From assembly GCA_019359505.1 (NCBI GenBank), contig JAHHHD010000002.1, positions 272,066 through 336,065 on the forward strand: a stretch of 64,000 nt of DNA. The letters run 5' to 3'. The notes under the pieces are model-generated. The model saw only the letters and a list, made by a program, of their open reading frames with translations, searched no databases and was not told where the DNA came from. The number at the start of each line of letters is the position of its first letter. Position 1 is the first letter of the stretch. Origin of the DNA: Drouetiella hepatica Uher 2000/2452 (lineage in GTDB: Bacteria > Cyanobacteriota > Cyanobacteriia > Elainellales > Elainellaceae). Below, in pieces: positions 45,776 to 54,447 of the stretch. Position numbers and translations under genes: made by a program.

Positions 45776-45849
45776 GCTTTGGGAAATCACTCTAAGCTTT
45801 GGGAAATCACTCTAAGCTTTGGGAAATTACTCTAAGCTTCGGGAAATCG
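45770..45849. repeat. 4 x 20-bp tandem repeat spanning the rbcR stop
   Basis: Four copies of CTCTAAGCTTTGGGAAATCA (last two with one to three changes) start at the rbcR stop codon. Each unit contains TAA in the rbcR frame, so the stop is duplicated downstream. Confidence 0.9.
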
Positions 45850-46020
45850 CTTGACCGTTGGCAAGCGTTCAAGCCGCTTTCGGGATAAACTGCTCAATTT
45901 TGTGATGGAAAGGCTGGATTTGACAGGGGGTAGTTCAGAATGGATGACAAGAGGTTTAATCAAAGTTGAGTCTCGATCGCTCAAAACTTAAAACTCAGTT
46001 TCTCCAGCCAGCCAATATTC

Positions 46021-47580
46021 ATGGAAATTTACTGCACCCGCCCAGGTTGCCCTAGACCCGTCAACCCGTATCCTGATTTAGATAGTAAGGCGACGTTAAA
46101 AGCCTCTCGCCAGAGATACTGCACGACCTGTGGCATGGAGCTGATTCTCAAAGATCGCTATATTCCTCTGAAGCTGCTGGGGCGGGGTGGATTTGGGGCG
46201 GCATTTTTGGCGCGCGATCGCTACACGCCAGCCATGCGGCTCTCTGTGGTCAAGCAGTTTCAGCCTGCCGGAGATCTGACTCCTGACCAACTGCATCTGG
46301 CACAAAACCTGTTTGAGCGCGAGGGCGAGGTGCTAGAAGACTTGGGTAAGCATCCCCAAATTCCAGATTTATACGCATTTTTTGAAATTGATCCCCCCCC
46401 TGGCGGTGCTGCGGGTCAGCCCAACAAGTTTTTTTATTTGGTTCAGGAATATATTGACGGGCAGACGCTGGAGGAGACGCTGGAGCGAACCGGAACCTTC
46501 TCAGAGGCAGAGATAACCCAGCTTTTGCTAGAGATTTTGCCTGTTCTGAAGTTTGTCCATGAGAGCGGCTCAATTCACCGCGACATCAAGCCGTCCAATA
46601 TCATCCGCCGTCGGGACGGCGTGTACTACCTGCTGGATTTTGGAGCCGTTAAGCAAGTCACGTCTGGCGCAGCAGTGGGCGCACAGCCCGGACGCTCTAC
46701 AGGCATCTACTCTATGGGGTTTGCCCCGCCTGAGCAAATGCGGGGCGATCGCGTTTATCCCGCAACCGATCTCTATGCCCTGGCCGTCACCTGCGTCATG
46801 CTGTTGACGGGCAAAGACCCGGCTGACCTCTACGACAACTACAGCGATCGCTGGAATTGGCGAGCCTATACCCAGGTGAGCGATCGTCTAGAGGCCGTGC
46901 TGAATCGTCTGCTGCAAGCGGCTCCCAATCAGCGATTTCAGTCTGCGGCGGAAGTTTTGCAGGCGCTAAAGCCCGCTGCAACTCCACAGCCCGCTCACTC
47001 GACTGCGGTTCAGTCTAGTCCTGCCCAGGCTCCTAGTGTCCCCTCTGCCAGCGCTCGACCTGCCGTACCTCAAACCCCATCGCCTAGCCCTCGCCCAACC
47101 CCATTACCCAACGTTCAGCCTGCTATTGCCCAACCTGCAGTCACTCAGCCTCCTTCGTTGGGCAAGCGTGGCTCAATGCGTCGTCCTGCTCGATCGTTTT
47201 CCCTAGGAGAATTGATTGGCAGCGCTGCTTTTACGGGATCTGAGACTGGATTAGTGGCGATCGCGGCAGCAAGTTTGCTAGGCACGGCTGCACCGACCTG
47301 GCTTATAGCCACAGGTGTGGCGATCGCAGGGCTGGTAGTAGCGCAGTATTTCCGCTGGATTGAGAAAGTGGATCTGCTCATCATTGGAGCGGTCACGCTG
47401 GGGATTGTTGCCTTCTTTCCTGCGCTACACGCTATTCCTGCCTTGGGATTGACTGCTGGTGCAGCGCTGTCACAAGTTTTGTCCGTGCTTGCACCCTTAG
47501 TGATTTTGAGCGGACTGGGCGTGGTGGCGATCGCGCTGGTATTTCGCTTAATTTACACTCTGCTTTCTCGCCTCTTGTAA
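46021..47580 (+). CDS. membrane Ser/Thr protein kinase with N-terminal zinc-ribbon-like motif
   Basis: The 519-residue protein has an N-terminal Cys4 segment (CTRPGC at 5-10, CTTCG at 34-38). The kinase domain spans about 47-325 (LGRGGFGAAF, K78, HRDIKPSN at 186-193, DFG at 206-208), followed by a Pro/Ala/Ser linker (about 330-400) and four or five C-terminal hydrophobic helices. The membrane part points the kinase to the cytosol. It is followed by two genes for anchored solute-binding proteins in the same direction (spacings 51 and 48 nt), suggesting a sensor-kinase unit. Confidence 0.93.
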   Translation: MEIYCTRPGCPRPVNPYPDLDSKATLKASRQRYCTTCGMELILKDRYIPLKLLGRGGFGAAFLARDRYTPAMRLSVVKQFQPAGDLTPDQLHLAQNLFEREGEVLEDLGKHPQIPDLYAFFEIDPPPGGAAGQPNKFFYLVQEYIDGQTLEETLERTGTFSEAEITQLLLEILPVLKFVHESGSIHRDIKPSNIIRRRDGVYYLLDFGAVKQVTSGAAVGAQPGRSTGIYSMGFAPPEQMRGDRVYPATDLYALAVTCVMLLTGKDPADLYDNYSDRWNWRAYTQVSDRLEAVLNRLLQAAPNQRFQSAAEVLQALKPAATPQPAHSTAVQSSPAQAPSVPSASARPAVPQTPSPSPRPTPLPNVQPAIAQPAVTQPPSLGKRGSMRRPARSFSLGELIGSAAFTGSETGLVAIAAASLLGTAAPTWLIATGVAIAGLVVAQYFRWIEKVDLLIIGAVTLGIVAFFPALHAIPALGLTAGAALSQVLSVLAPLVILSGLGVVAIALVFRLIYTLLSRLL

Positions 47581-47631
47581 AGGCTAATCTGGGCTTAAGC
47601 ATCTTCACCACTGGCTCTCGTCGGAAAACCT

Positions 47632-49062
47632 ATGTCTCAGAAGAACGAAACTCTGCCGCTAATTTTGTCTTTACTGATTACCTGCGGGCTAATTGGAGGC
47701 GGGCTTTGGCTATTCCGCGATCGCCTTTTTGGGGGTTCTAGCAATTCGGGTCAGTCTGGCTCTACTCAGCTAGGTGCCCCCATAGATGCCGCATCGATGC
47801 AAGCGCGTCAGAGTGTGGGAGACAGGCTCTTGGTGCCGCCGGGAGCCACTACCAATCCCCAGGCACAAGCCCAAAAGCAGCTTGGCACAGAGGCGATCGC
47901 CGCCAAAAATTACCCCCAGGCAATCACGGCATTGCAAGCCGCTCTCCAGGTACAGAGAAATGATCCCGAAGCGCTGATCTATCTCAATAATGCTCGGATC
48001 GGGGAAGCCAAGGCGAATGTGATTGCGATCGCCGTCCCTCTAGACAGCGATGTGGATGCCTCTCAAGAAATGCTGCGCGGCATCGCCCAAGCGCAGGATG
48101 AGATTAATCAGAAAGGCGGCATTTCTGGCGTTCCGCTCAAGGTGGTAATTGTCAACGATGGCGGCACCCCGGCGCTAGCTCAACAAACAGCCTCGGCGCT
48201 GGTGGAGAACGCAGCCGTATTGGGCGTGGTGGGACATTACGCCAGCGATGCTTCTCTAGCGGCAGGCGAAGTGTACAACCAAAGCGGGCTGGTGATGATT
48301 TCTCCGGTCAGCACGTCCGTAAAGCTCTCTAATCTGGGGCGCTTCACCTTTCGCACCGTTCCCAGTGACTTCGTGGCGGCGGGGGCGCTGGCAAACTACT
48401 TGCTGAAAGATCTGAAACAGCAAAAAGCCGCCGTGTTTTTTAATTCTCAGAGCGGCTACAGCCAGTCGATTAAGTCAGAGTTCGATCGCGCCATGTCTCT
48501 GGGCGGCGGACAGGTAGTTAGCGAGTTTGACCTCTCTGCCTCGACCTTTAGCGCTGCCGAAAGCTTCAAGCAAGCCACTCAGCAAGGAGCAACCGTCTTG
48601 GCGCTCATGCCCAACTCAGGTCAGCTCGATCGCGCCCTTCAGGTGGTGCAGGTGAATCGGCAACAGCTCAAAATGCTGGCTGGAGATGATGTCTATGCTC
48701 CGAAAACGCTGGCGGTTGGAGGCGCGGCAGCCCAAGGTCTGGTGGTGGCTGTGCCCTGGCATATTCTGGCGAATCCCCAGTCTGTTTTTGCCAATAGCTC
48801 TCGCAATTTGTGGCGTGCCAATGTCAACTGGCGAACTGCCATGGCGTACGATGCGACGGTAGCATTGATCGCAGCGCTGTCGCGGAATCCGACTCGCCAG
48901 GGCGTGCAGCAAGCCTTGAGTGATCCCAATTTTTCTGCCGAGGGCGCAACGGGAACCGTCCGGTTTTTGCCGTCGGGCGATCGCAATCAGTCGGTGCAGC
49001 TCGTCGAAATCAAGCCCGGTTCAGCTTCAGGCTATGGCTATGACTTTGTGCCGATTCCGTGA
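47632..49062 (+). CDS. membrane-anchored branched-chain amino-acid-type binding protein
   Basis: The 476-residue protein has an N-terminal uncleaved-looking anchor (LPLILSLLITCGLIGGGLWLF). A TPR-like hairpin follows (EAIAAKNYPQAITALQAALQ). Then comes a Peripla_BP_6 domain (AIAVPLDSDVDASQEMLRG, VVGHYASDASLAAG, VMISPVSTSVKLSN). It is a type I periplasmic-binding fold without ABC permease or ATPase genes nearby. The anchor is nearly the same as in the next gene, so both proteins probably display ligand-binding domains on one membrane face. Confidence 0.9.
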   Translation: MSQKNETLPLILSLLITCGLIGGGLWLFRDRLFGGSSNSGQSGSTQLGAPIDAASMQARQSVGDRLLVPPGATTNPQAQAQKQLGTEAIAAKNYPQAITALQAALQVQRNDPEALIYLNNARIGEAKANVIAIAVPLDSDVDASQEMLRGIAQAQDEINQKGGISGVPLKVVIVNDGGTPALAQQTASALVENAAVLGVVGHYASDASLAAGEVYNQSGLVMISPVSTSVKLSNLGRFTFRTVPSDFVAAGALANYLLKDLKQQKAAVFFNSQSGYSQSIKSEFDRAMSLGGGQVVSEFDLSASTFSAAESFKQATQQGATVLALMPNSGQLDRALQVVQVNRQQLKMLAGDDVYAPKTLAVGGAAAQGLVVAVPWHILANPQSVFANSSRNLWRANVNWRTAMAYDATVALIAALSRNPTRQGVQQALSDPNFSAEGATGTVRFLPSGDRNQSVQLVEIKPGSASGYGYDFVPIP

Positions 49063-49110
49063 CGGCTCTGCAACACTCGCTCTGCAACACCCGCAAAAGG
49101 CTTATCTTTT

Positions 49111-50253
49111 ATGGCTCAAAAGAACGACACTCCCGCGCTGATTGCCTCCCTACTGCTGACGCTAGGCTTGATTGGCGGCGGGTTGTGGTGGCTAACGCAG
49201 CGATCGGGCTTTAATCTCGGTCAGGTTTCTGGAGCTAAGCCCACAGTTTCTTCTCCTACAGCTCCCCCAACTTCAGCATCTGCTCAGCCACAGAACAATG
49301 CTAATCCGGGCAATGCTAATCCGGGCAATGCTAATCCGGGCAATGCTAATCCGGGCAGCGCCAGCCAGGACAGCGCCAAAACCTTTGCCGAAGTGCAGGT
49401 ACCTTCAGGGTTGTTCAACTACGGAGGCAGCACAAGCTGGGCACCGATTCGTGGTGAGGTTGACCCAGAGATTCAGAAAGCCTGGAGTGGATTTCAGTTG
49501 CGCTACACCCAGCCTACAAGCGGCACGCCGGGTTCAGCCACCGGGATTCGCATGTTGCTCAACAACCAGCTCTCTCTGGCACAATCTTCGCGATCGCTCA
49601 AACCAGAGGAATACCAGGAAGCACAAACGAAGGGGTTTACCCTCAAAGAAATTCCGGTGGCAATGGAGGGAATTGCGATCGCCGTCCATCCTAATCTCAA
49701 AATTCCAGGGCTGACGATCGAGCAGCTCAAGGGCATCTATACCGGACAGATTACCAACTGGAGCCAGGTTGGCGGAGCCAATTTGCCAATCACGCCCTAC
49801 TCGCGTCGGCTTGAGGATGGCGGCACCGTGGAGTTTTTTGTGGAAAACGTCTTAGGCGGCGGCAGCTTCGGCAACGCGGTTCAGTTCAGCAACACGACGA
49901 CTCAGGCTTTGCAATCTGTCTCGTCTGATCCGGGAGGGCTGTACTATGCTTCTGCACCTGAAGTCATTGGGCAGTGCGGCGTTGAGCCTATAGCCATTGG
50001 GCGGCAATCCAATGAGCTAGTTGCGCCTTACCAAGAGCCGTTGATTCCAGCCTCACAATGTCCAGCACAGCGTAACCAGATCAATATGCAGGCGTTACAA
50101 AGCGGTCAATATCCTTTGACCCGCCGACTGTTTGTAATTGTCAAGCAGGATGGACAGGCTGATCAACAGGCAGGCGAAGCCTATGCAAAACTGCTTCTCA
50201 GCGATCAGGGGCAAGAGCTGCTAAGCCAAGCTAAGTTTATTCGCATCCGGTGA
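49111..50253 (+). CDS. membrane-anchored PstS-like binding protein
   Basis: The 380-residue protein has the anchor TPALIASLLLTLGLIGGGLWW and a linker with four copies of Asn-Ala-Asn-Pro-Gly. A PBP_like_2 (phosphate-type) domain follows (GSTSWAPIRGEV, VAMEGIAIAVHPNLK, LKGIYTGQITNWSQVGG, YSRRLEDGGTVEFF). PstS usually sits in a pst operon; here no transporter genes follow. It is paired with the preceding binding protein and the kinase. Confidence 0.9.
   Translation: MAQKNDTPALIASLLLTLGLIGGGLWWLTQRSGFNLGQVSGAKPTVSSPTAPPTSASAQPQNNANPGNANPGNANPGNANPGSASQDSAKTFAEVQVPSGLFNYGGSTSWAPIRGEVDPEIQKAWSGFQLRYTQPTSGTPGSATGIRMLLNNQLSLAQSSRSLKPEEYQEAQTKGFTLKEIPVAMEGIAIAVHPNLKIPGLTIEQLKGIYTGQITNWSQVGGANLPITPYSRRLEDGGTVEFFVENVLGGGSFGNAVQFSNTTTQALQSVSSDPGGLYYASAPEVIGQCGVEPIAIGRQSNELVAPYQEPLIPASQCPAQRNQINMQALQSGQYPLTRRLFVIVKQDGQADQQAGEAYAKLLLSDQGQELLSQAKFIRIR
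49297..49356. repeat. 4 x 15-bp in-frame tandem repeat in the linker
   Basis: Four identical copies of AATGCTAATCCGGGC code for NANPG units between the anchor and the binding domain. The perfect identity suggests recent expansion and possible copy-number variation between strains. Confidence 0.93.
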
Positions 50254-50315
50254 CGTAAAACACTCATCACGAGTGCTTTTTGGGGCGTACTCTACTGGGG
50301 TATTGCTTAATCCGG

Positions 50316-50372
50316 CTATGAAATTTATTTTGAGAGGTACGCTCCGCGCACCTCTCAAAATAAATTTCATAG
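50316..50372. repeat. class-3 hairpin cassette
   Basis: A 27-bp inverted repeat with one mismatch (50316-50342 with 50346-50372), loop TCC. The flanks (TATTGCTTAATCCGG before; ATAAAATCAGCGATGCC after) are shared with the element at 52469-52523 and can pair with each other. It is between convergent genes, with the PstS-like stop 62 nt upstream and the Crp-family stop 19 nt downstream. Confidence 0.87.
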
Positions 50373-50391
50373 ATAAAATCAGCGATGCCCT

Positions 50392-51087
50392 CTACTGGAC
50401 ATTGCGAACAATTGATTCCGCCGGGAGACACAGCAAATTATCACCGTAGGTCCGGACTAGCCCCCGCTGCCGCAGTTTGCCCATCAGCCGAGTCACCGTC
50501 ACTCGCGTCGAACCGATCGCGCTGCCGATCTGGGCATGGGTCAACGACCAAGGCAGGCAATACCCTTCTTCGCAAGGTTCGCCAAATTCTTCAATGAGCA
50601 GAGTCAGAAAGCCTAGAAGCCGATCGATCGTGCGGCGCTGCCCTAGCGTACTGAGCCACAGCAACTTGCGCTGGTGCTGGTAGCGGAAAGCATCCAAAAC
50701 TTCGCGACGGAAGTGAGGCCAGTTGTCTAAGTCGTGCCAGTACAGCCAGATGACCGAGGTTTGATCAACATGGGCGAAGCTTTGTAGAATGAACGGAGAC
50801 TGAGCCACAATTTCAAACGGCTGCCCTGCTCCCACAAAGCCCAGAAACGCCTCTTCTGAGTTAATCCTCGGCACCCGCGACGAGTTAGCTGCCGTTGCGC
50901 TGACCTGTGCTTCCCCCACTAGCCGCACGGCACCCCGCTGAACAAGATAAAGTAGACCCGCTCGCGTCGGGATCTTTTCGTCTTTGCTAAAGGTACGGCA
51001 ACGATAATGCTCTTGTGCCCAATCTAGAATCCGTTGCCAGGTGAGGAAGGGACGGGCGGTATCGGTTTGTGATGACACTGAAAACAT
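50392..51087 (-). CDS. Crp/Fnr-family transcriptional regulator
   Basis: The 231-residue protein has an N-terminal cNMP-like beta-roll (GLLYLVQRGAVRLVGEAQ, AFLGFVGAGQPFEIV), a dimer helix (FRREVLDAFRYQHQRKLLWL) and a C-terminal HTH (LTHAQIGSAIGSTRVTVTRLMGKL). The NtcA-like size and HTH are clear, but the core shows no clear cAMP phosphate cassette, so the ligand is unknown. It is divergent from the DALR-domain gene across 310 nt, which contains the palindrome TTCAATTGAA (near 51346). Confidence 0.9.
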   Translation of the reverse strand: MFSVSSQTDTARPFLTWQRILDWAQEHYRCRTFSKDEKIPTRAGLLYLVQRGAVRLVGEAQVSATAANSSRVPRINSEEAFLGFVGAGQPFEIVAQSPFILQSFAHVDQTSVIWLYWHDLDNWPHFRREVLDAFRYQHQRKLLWLSTLGQRRTIDRLLGFLTLLIEEFGEPCEEGYCLPWSLTHAQIGSAIGSTRVTVTRLMGKLRQRGLVRTYGDNLLCLPAESIVRNVQ

Positions 51088-51397
51088 AGGGGCAGTTTCT
51101 TGAAGTCAGTAGAGGTGGAACACTCTGCAACAGGGAAAAATAGGGCGAACTTAACTTAACCCCGCAGATTAAAACAGCTTATGGAGTAGCACCGACTTAA
51201 CTTTACTCTCTGTAAATAAAATAGGGAAAATTCTGGAGGTATCTGACTTTTTATGAACTTTTCAGCTTTTTAAGTCAACTTACTTACCTGAATCTTCATT
51301 TTACCCTTAAAAAAATTTAGCCCTATGAATTATACAAGGATTGATTCAATTGAATGAATCTCATACGCTAACTCAACAATTTTGACCTCAAAATATT
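51088..51397. promoter_or_regulatory. divergent control region with palindrome
   Basis: This 310-nt AT-rich spacer contains GATTCAATTGAATGAATC near 51342-51359 (core TTCAATTGAA, 10-bp palindrome). It is about 40-55 nt before the DALR-protein start and could be an operator of the Crp-family protein or another regulator. Confidence 0.45.
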
Positions 51398-52411
51398 GTG
51401 AACCCTGTATATTTCCCTATCCTATCTCTAGGTATTCGGTCGCTGCTAGTCAATAGACTACAGAAAGCGATTCAATTACAGAAAAAAAATCAGCTTGTTT
51501 TTCAGCCGCATTCGTCTCTAGAATCCTCTCTCTGCTTACCTTTAGCTCAATTGTTGCCCTCTGAACATTCCAGATCATCCATCTCCCTCAAAATTCCGCT
51601 CAACAGAGTTAAAGAAAAAACTCAGATTTGTTACGTTTCTGCGATCGCCCTCAAGTTAGCAGGACAATACTCAAGAAAAAGTTCTCCCATAAACATTGCG
51701 CTGGAAATAGAGCATTATCTGGAGCAGAGGGTGGAATTGAAAAACGAGGGGTCTCACTCGTTAGACAATCCTCTGCTAGATCGGGTTTGGCAGAACGTCA
51801 CGGTTCAGGTTGATTCTCCAGGCTGGATTTATCTCAAGCTAGAGAATCAGGGAGTAGCAGAATGGCTACACATTCTTGTCGATCAACCTATGTACCCTGG
51901 CAGCCTTGACCAGTCTATATCAAGAGATGTAAAAAATACATCAAGTATTCTAGAAAAACCCTGGGAAATACGTAATTCCACGGATAAGTTTTACGTTTTG
52001 TATAGCCACGCTCGCTGCTGTTCTCTACTGCGATCGGCTGCAAAAGACGGCGTAATTACCCAAAATCTGCTTCATTTTGAGCTAAAGGACTCACGTTCCA
52101 GCCTATTCAAACCTCAGCACACAGCTGAGCTGCACTTGATTGACCAGATTGCGTCTGTTTTGGATAACGTATCTGTTCTGGATCATGCAGCGCAGCCTGA
52201 GAAAGTGGCTTTCCCTACAGTGATCTGGAAAAGCGCCCAAGCTCTCAGCCACAGCTTTGAAGATTTTTATAAATCCTGCCGAATCTGGGGAGAAGTCAGG
52301 CAGCAAGATCCGCAAGTGGCACAGATGCGGCTAGGGCTGGTGCTGATTACCCAAAAGGTCTTGCGATCGCTGCTTGAAAGTCTGGCAATTGAAGCTCCAT
52401 TTGAGCTGTAG
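51398..52411 (+). CDS. ArgRS-derived protein: N-terminal Add-1-like plus DALR domain, no catalytic core
   Basis: The 337-residue protein begins at a GTG. Residues about 75-165 resemble the N-terminal additional domain of arginyl-tRNA synthetase (ALKLAGQYSRKSSPINIALEIEHYL; VQVDSPGWIYLKLEN; WLHIL). Residues about 200-337 resemble the DALR anticodon-binding domain (FYVLYSHARCCSLLRSA; LIDQIASVLDNVS; LGLVLITQKVLRSLLESLAIEAP). HIGH and KMSKS motifs and the Rossmann core are missing. It cannot aminoacylate but could still bind tRNA-Arg. It is more AT-rich than ispD. Cyanobacterial genomes carry proteins annotated as DALR-domain only; the fused Add-1-like part is my inference. Confidence 0.8.
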   Translation: MNPVYFPILSLGIRSLLVNRLQKAIQLQKKNQLVFQPHSSLESSLCLPLAQLLPSEHSRSSISLKIPLNRVKEKTQICYVSAIALKLAGQYSRKSSPINIALEIEHYLEQRVELKNEGSHSLDNPLLDRVWQNVTVQVDSPGWIYLKLENQGVAEWLHILVDQPMYPGSLDQSISRDVKNTSSILEKPWEIRNSTDKFYVLYSHARCCSLLRSAAKDGVITQNLLHFELKDSRSSLFKPQHTAELHLIDQIASVLDNVSVLDHAAQPEKVAFPTVIWKSAQALSHSFEDFYKSCRIWGEVRQQDPQVAQMRLGLVLITQKVLRSLLESLAIEAPFEL

Positions 52412-52468
52412 TTAGCGCAATACGGTAGAGTGACAAAGATCTGCGAACGCAGGCATTGCTGAATCTGG

Positions 52469-52523
52469 GTATGAATTTTTTTTGAAAGGGGCGCGGAGCG
52501 CCCCTTTCAAAAAAAATTCATAC
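52469..52523. repeat. class-3 hairpin cassette
   Basis: A perfect 26-bp stem (52469-52494 with 52498-52523), loop GGA. The flanks GGCATTGCTGAATCTGG and ATAAAACCAGCAACGCC match the element at 50316 while the stem differs. It starts 57 nt after the DALR-protein stop and ends 50 nt before the ispD GTG. Confidence 0.88.
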
Positions 52524-52573
52524 ATAAAACCAGCAACGCCCGAACGCATTAGTGACGGGCTGAGGAGACGATT

Positions 52574-53251
52574 GTGCATTTACTGATTCCGGCAGCAGGT
52601 TCGGGGCGACGGATGGGGAGCGATCGCAATAAGCTTTTGCTGCCGTTATTAGGCAAACCTTTGATCGCCTGGACGCTTTTAGCCGCCAAGCATTCACGGC
52701 ACATTGAATGGATCGGCATCATTGGGCAACCCCAAGACTGGCAGGATTTCAAAGCGGTTGCAGCCGATCTTGAAGTCACAGTTCATTTCATTCAGGGTGG
52801 CTCGACCCGACAAGAATCCGTCTATTGCGGTCTTAAAGGGTTGCCTGCCGAAGCCGATCGCGTCTTGATTCACGATGGTGCCCGCTGTCTGGCGACTCCA
52901 GAGTTGTTCGATCGCTGTGCCGAAGCCTTGCTGGAAACTCCGGGGCTAATTGCAGCAGTTCCGGTCAAAGACACGATTAAAGTCGTAGATGCAGAGGGAC
53001 GGATCAAAAGCACGCCCGATCGCAGTCAACTTTGGGCAGCTCAAACGCCTCAAGGGTTTGACGTAACTCAACTGCTGACCTGTCACGAAACAGGCATTCG
53101 TCAAGGCTGGGCAGTAACCGATGATGCGGCCTTGTTTGAGCAGTGTCATCTGCCCGTCAAAATTGTTTTAGGCGAAGAGACGAACCTCAAAGTGACGACT
53201 CCGGTAGATTTGGCGATCGCAGAATTTATCTTGCGGCAGCGGCTAGCTTAG
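52574..53251 (+). CDS. ispD: 2-C-methyl-D-erythritol 4-phosphate cytidylyltransferase
   Basis: The 225-residue enzyme has [23 protein letters not shown] (CTP-binding loop), [26 protein letters not shown] (metal/substrate region), [12 protein letters not shown] and [11 protein letters not shown]. It makes CDP-ME in the MEP isoprenoid pathway. The start is GTG preceded by GAGGAG. The 3' end overlaps the convergent Uma2 gene by 9 nt. Confidence 0.96.
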   Translation: MHLLIPAAGSGRRMGSDRNKLLLPLLGKPLIAWTLLAAKHSRHIEWIGIIGQPQDWQDFKAVAADLEVTVHFIQGGSTRQESVYCGLKGLPAEADRVLIHDGARCLATPELFDRCAEALLETPGLIAAVPVKDTIKVVDAEGRIKSTPDRSQLWAAQTPQGFDVTQLLTCHETGIRQGWAVTDDAALFEQCHLPVKIVLGEETNLKVTTPVDLAIAEFILRQRLA

Positions 53252-54028
53252 GTCGTCAGGATTAATGCCCTGCGATCGCAAATAGGCGGCAAGTCGCTCG
53301 GCTCTCTGATGCTCCTGTTCAGCTCTCTGGCGCTCTTTTTCAACATTCTGACGCTCCTGCTCAATCCGCTCCATGCCCCACAGCAGCAGATTATTTTCTT
53401 GATCCCACCAGCGCAGCCAGTAGCCCGATCGCCCTTCTTTTTTACCTTGCCAAATGCCCAAAAACAGGTTCATTTCGGCAATCCAGTAGCGATCGGGTTC
53501 TGAGCGATCGCTATTGGGAAAAAGCAGCTCATAGCGCCCTGCCTGAAGCCGAAATACTTCTAGATGCCCCGATTTTGGTTCAAAAACAACGTAGACCGGA
53601 ATTTGAAGAATTTGCTCGTAGTAAAATAGCTTGCCCAAGGGAGGAAATCTCCGGACGGAGTATTCGCCGCCATCAGTATCTGACAAAAACTCCATGACCA
53701 CCAGCGGAATGTCTCCCTCTAGGTTGGGGGTGTAACTCCTGCGCGTTTGGGGATCGCCTTGAGGAAAAACTGAAGGGACATAAACCCAGTCTGGAGCTTT
53801 GATCACTAAAGATTCATTTACTGTGGCGCAGAGACCAAAGTTGGAGGCAATCAGCATTCCGGGTTTAATGTAGTCTGCTAGTTCTAGTGCCTCTCGGAGT
53901 GCGCCCGCCAGAAGCGGCTGGTCTGTATTTTCCACGGGTTCATCGTCGAGTTGAAAGTCGTCGGGCAGTTTTTCCCAGGTTACGATCAGGGGGGGGCGAT
54001 TGCTCGAAGGTTTCTGCGTGACGACCAT
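53243..54028 (-). CDS. Uma2-family putative endonuclease (DUF820)
   Basis: The 261-residue protein has the restriction-endonuclease-like core: [62 protein letters not shown]. The C-terminal coiled-coil ([19 protein letters not shown]) ends [11 protein letters not shown], typical of a large cyanobacterial Uma2 subset. Family members are widespread, multicopy and have no settled function. A second Uma2 is at 54719. Confidence 0.9.
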   Translation of the reverse strand: MVVTQKPSSNRPPLIVTWEKLPDDFQLDDEPVENTDQPLLAGALREALELADYIKPGMLIASNFGLCATVNESLVIKAPDWVYVPSVFPQGDPQTRRSYTPNLEGDIPLVVMEFLSDTDGGEYSVRRFPPLGKLFYYEQILQIPVYVVFEPKSGHLEVFRLQAGRYELLFPNSDRSEPDRYWIAEMNLFLGIWQGKKEGRSGYWLRWWDQENNLLLWGMERIEQERQNVEKERQRAEQEHQRAERLAAYLRSQGINPDDLS

Positions 54029-54075
54029 AATGGGCTGCTCAGCTAGAGAACAGTCTAATTTTAGCTTTCCTGAAT

Positions 54076-54330
54076 TTACTCAAAGCGATCGGGAGGCTGA
54101 TTCCAAGAATTTCGCTCTAGATACAAATCGACAAATTCATCAGCCGCCTCTGGATTGATTTGCCTAAGGGCTTTGACAATTTCTGTGACGGCTTCAGCCG
54201 ATGGATCTCTGGTTTCATTAAACCAGTGGCTCACCGTGGAACGGGCAATTCCCATGATCACGGCTAAACGATTTTGGCTAATGCCATAGGCTTCAAGGAC
54301 TTGCTTGAGCGCTTTTCCAGCTTTTCCCAT
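54076..54330 (-). CDS. XRE-family helix-turn-helix regulator
   Basis: The 84-residue protein has a HTH core LKQVLEAYGISQNRLAVIMGIARSTVSHWFNE, then PSAEAVTEIVKALRQINPEAADEFVDLYL. It is small enough to be an antitoxin-type or phage-type repressor. It is divergent from the small ORF at 54448. The intervening 117 nt contain two 17-bp direct repeats that are the likely operator. Confidence 0.9.
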   Translation of the reverse strand: MGKAGKALKQVLEAYGISQNRLAVIMGIARSTVSHWFNETRDPSAEAVTEIVKALRQINPEAADEFVDLYLERNSWNQPPDRFE

Positions 54331-54364
54331 GCCTCAAATATTGGCAGAGGTGTTGGATTGCGTA

Positions 54365-54416
54365 AATGTCTGCAATTGCAATCACTCAGAGAGTGTGACA
54401 ATGTCTGCAATTGCAA
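54365..54416. promoter_or_regulatory. paired operator candidate for the XRE protein
   Basis: Two identical copies of AATGTCTGCAATTGCAA, at 54365-54381 and 54400-54416 (35 bp apart), each contain the palindrome TGCAATTGCA. The intervening ACTCAGAGAGTGT is itself partly palindromic. The position between divergent starts fits autoregulation plus control of the + strand gene. Confidence 0.78.
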
Positions 54417-54447
54417 CCATAACGCTGAGCAAGAAGTAGCAACTCAA

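Noticed and set aside
47632..50253. ABC importers for amino acids and phosphate
   Set aside because: No permease or ATPase gene follows, and both binding proteins carry membrane anchors; annotating them as transporters would mislead.
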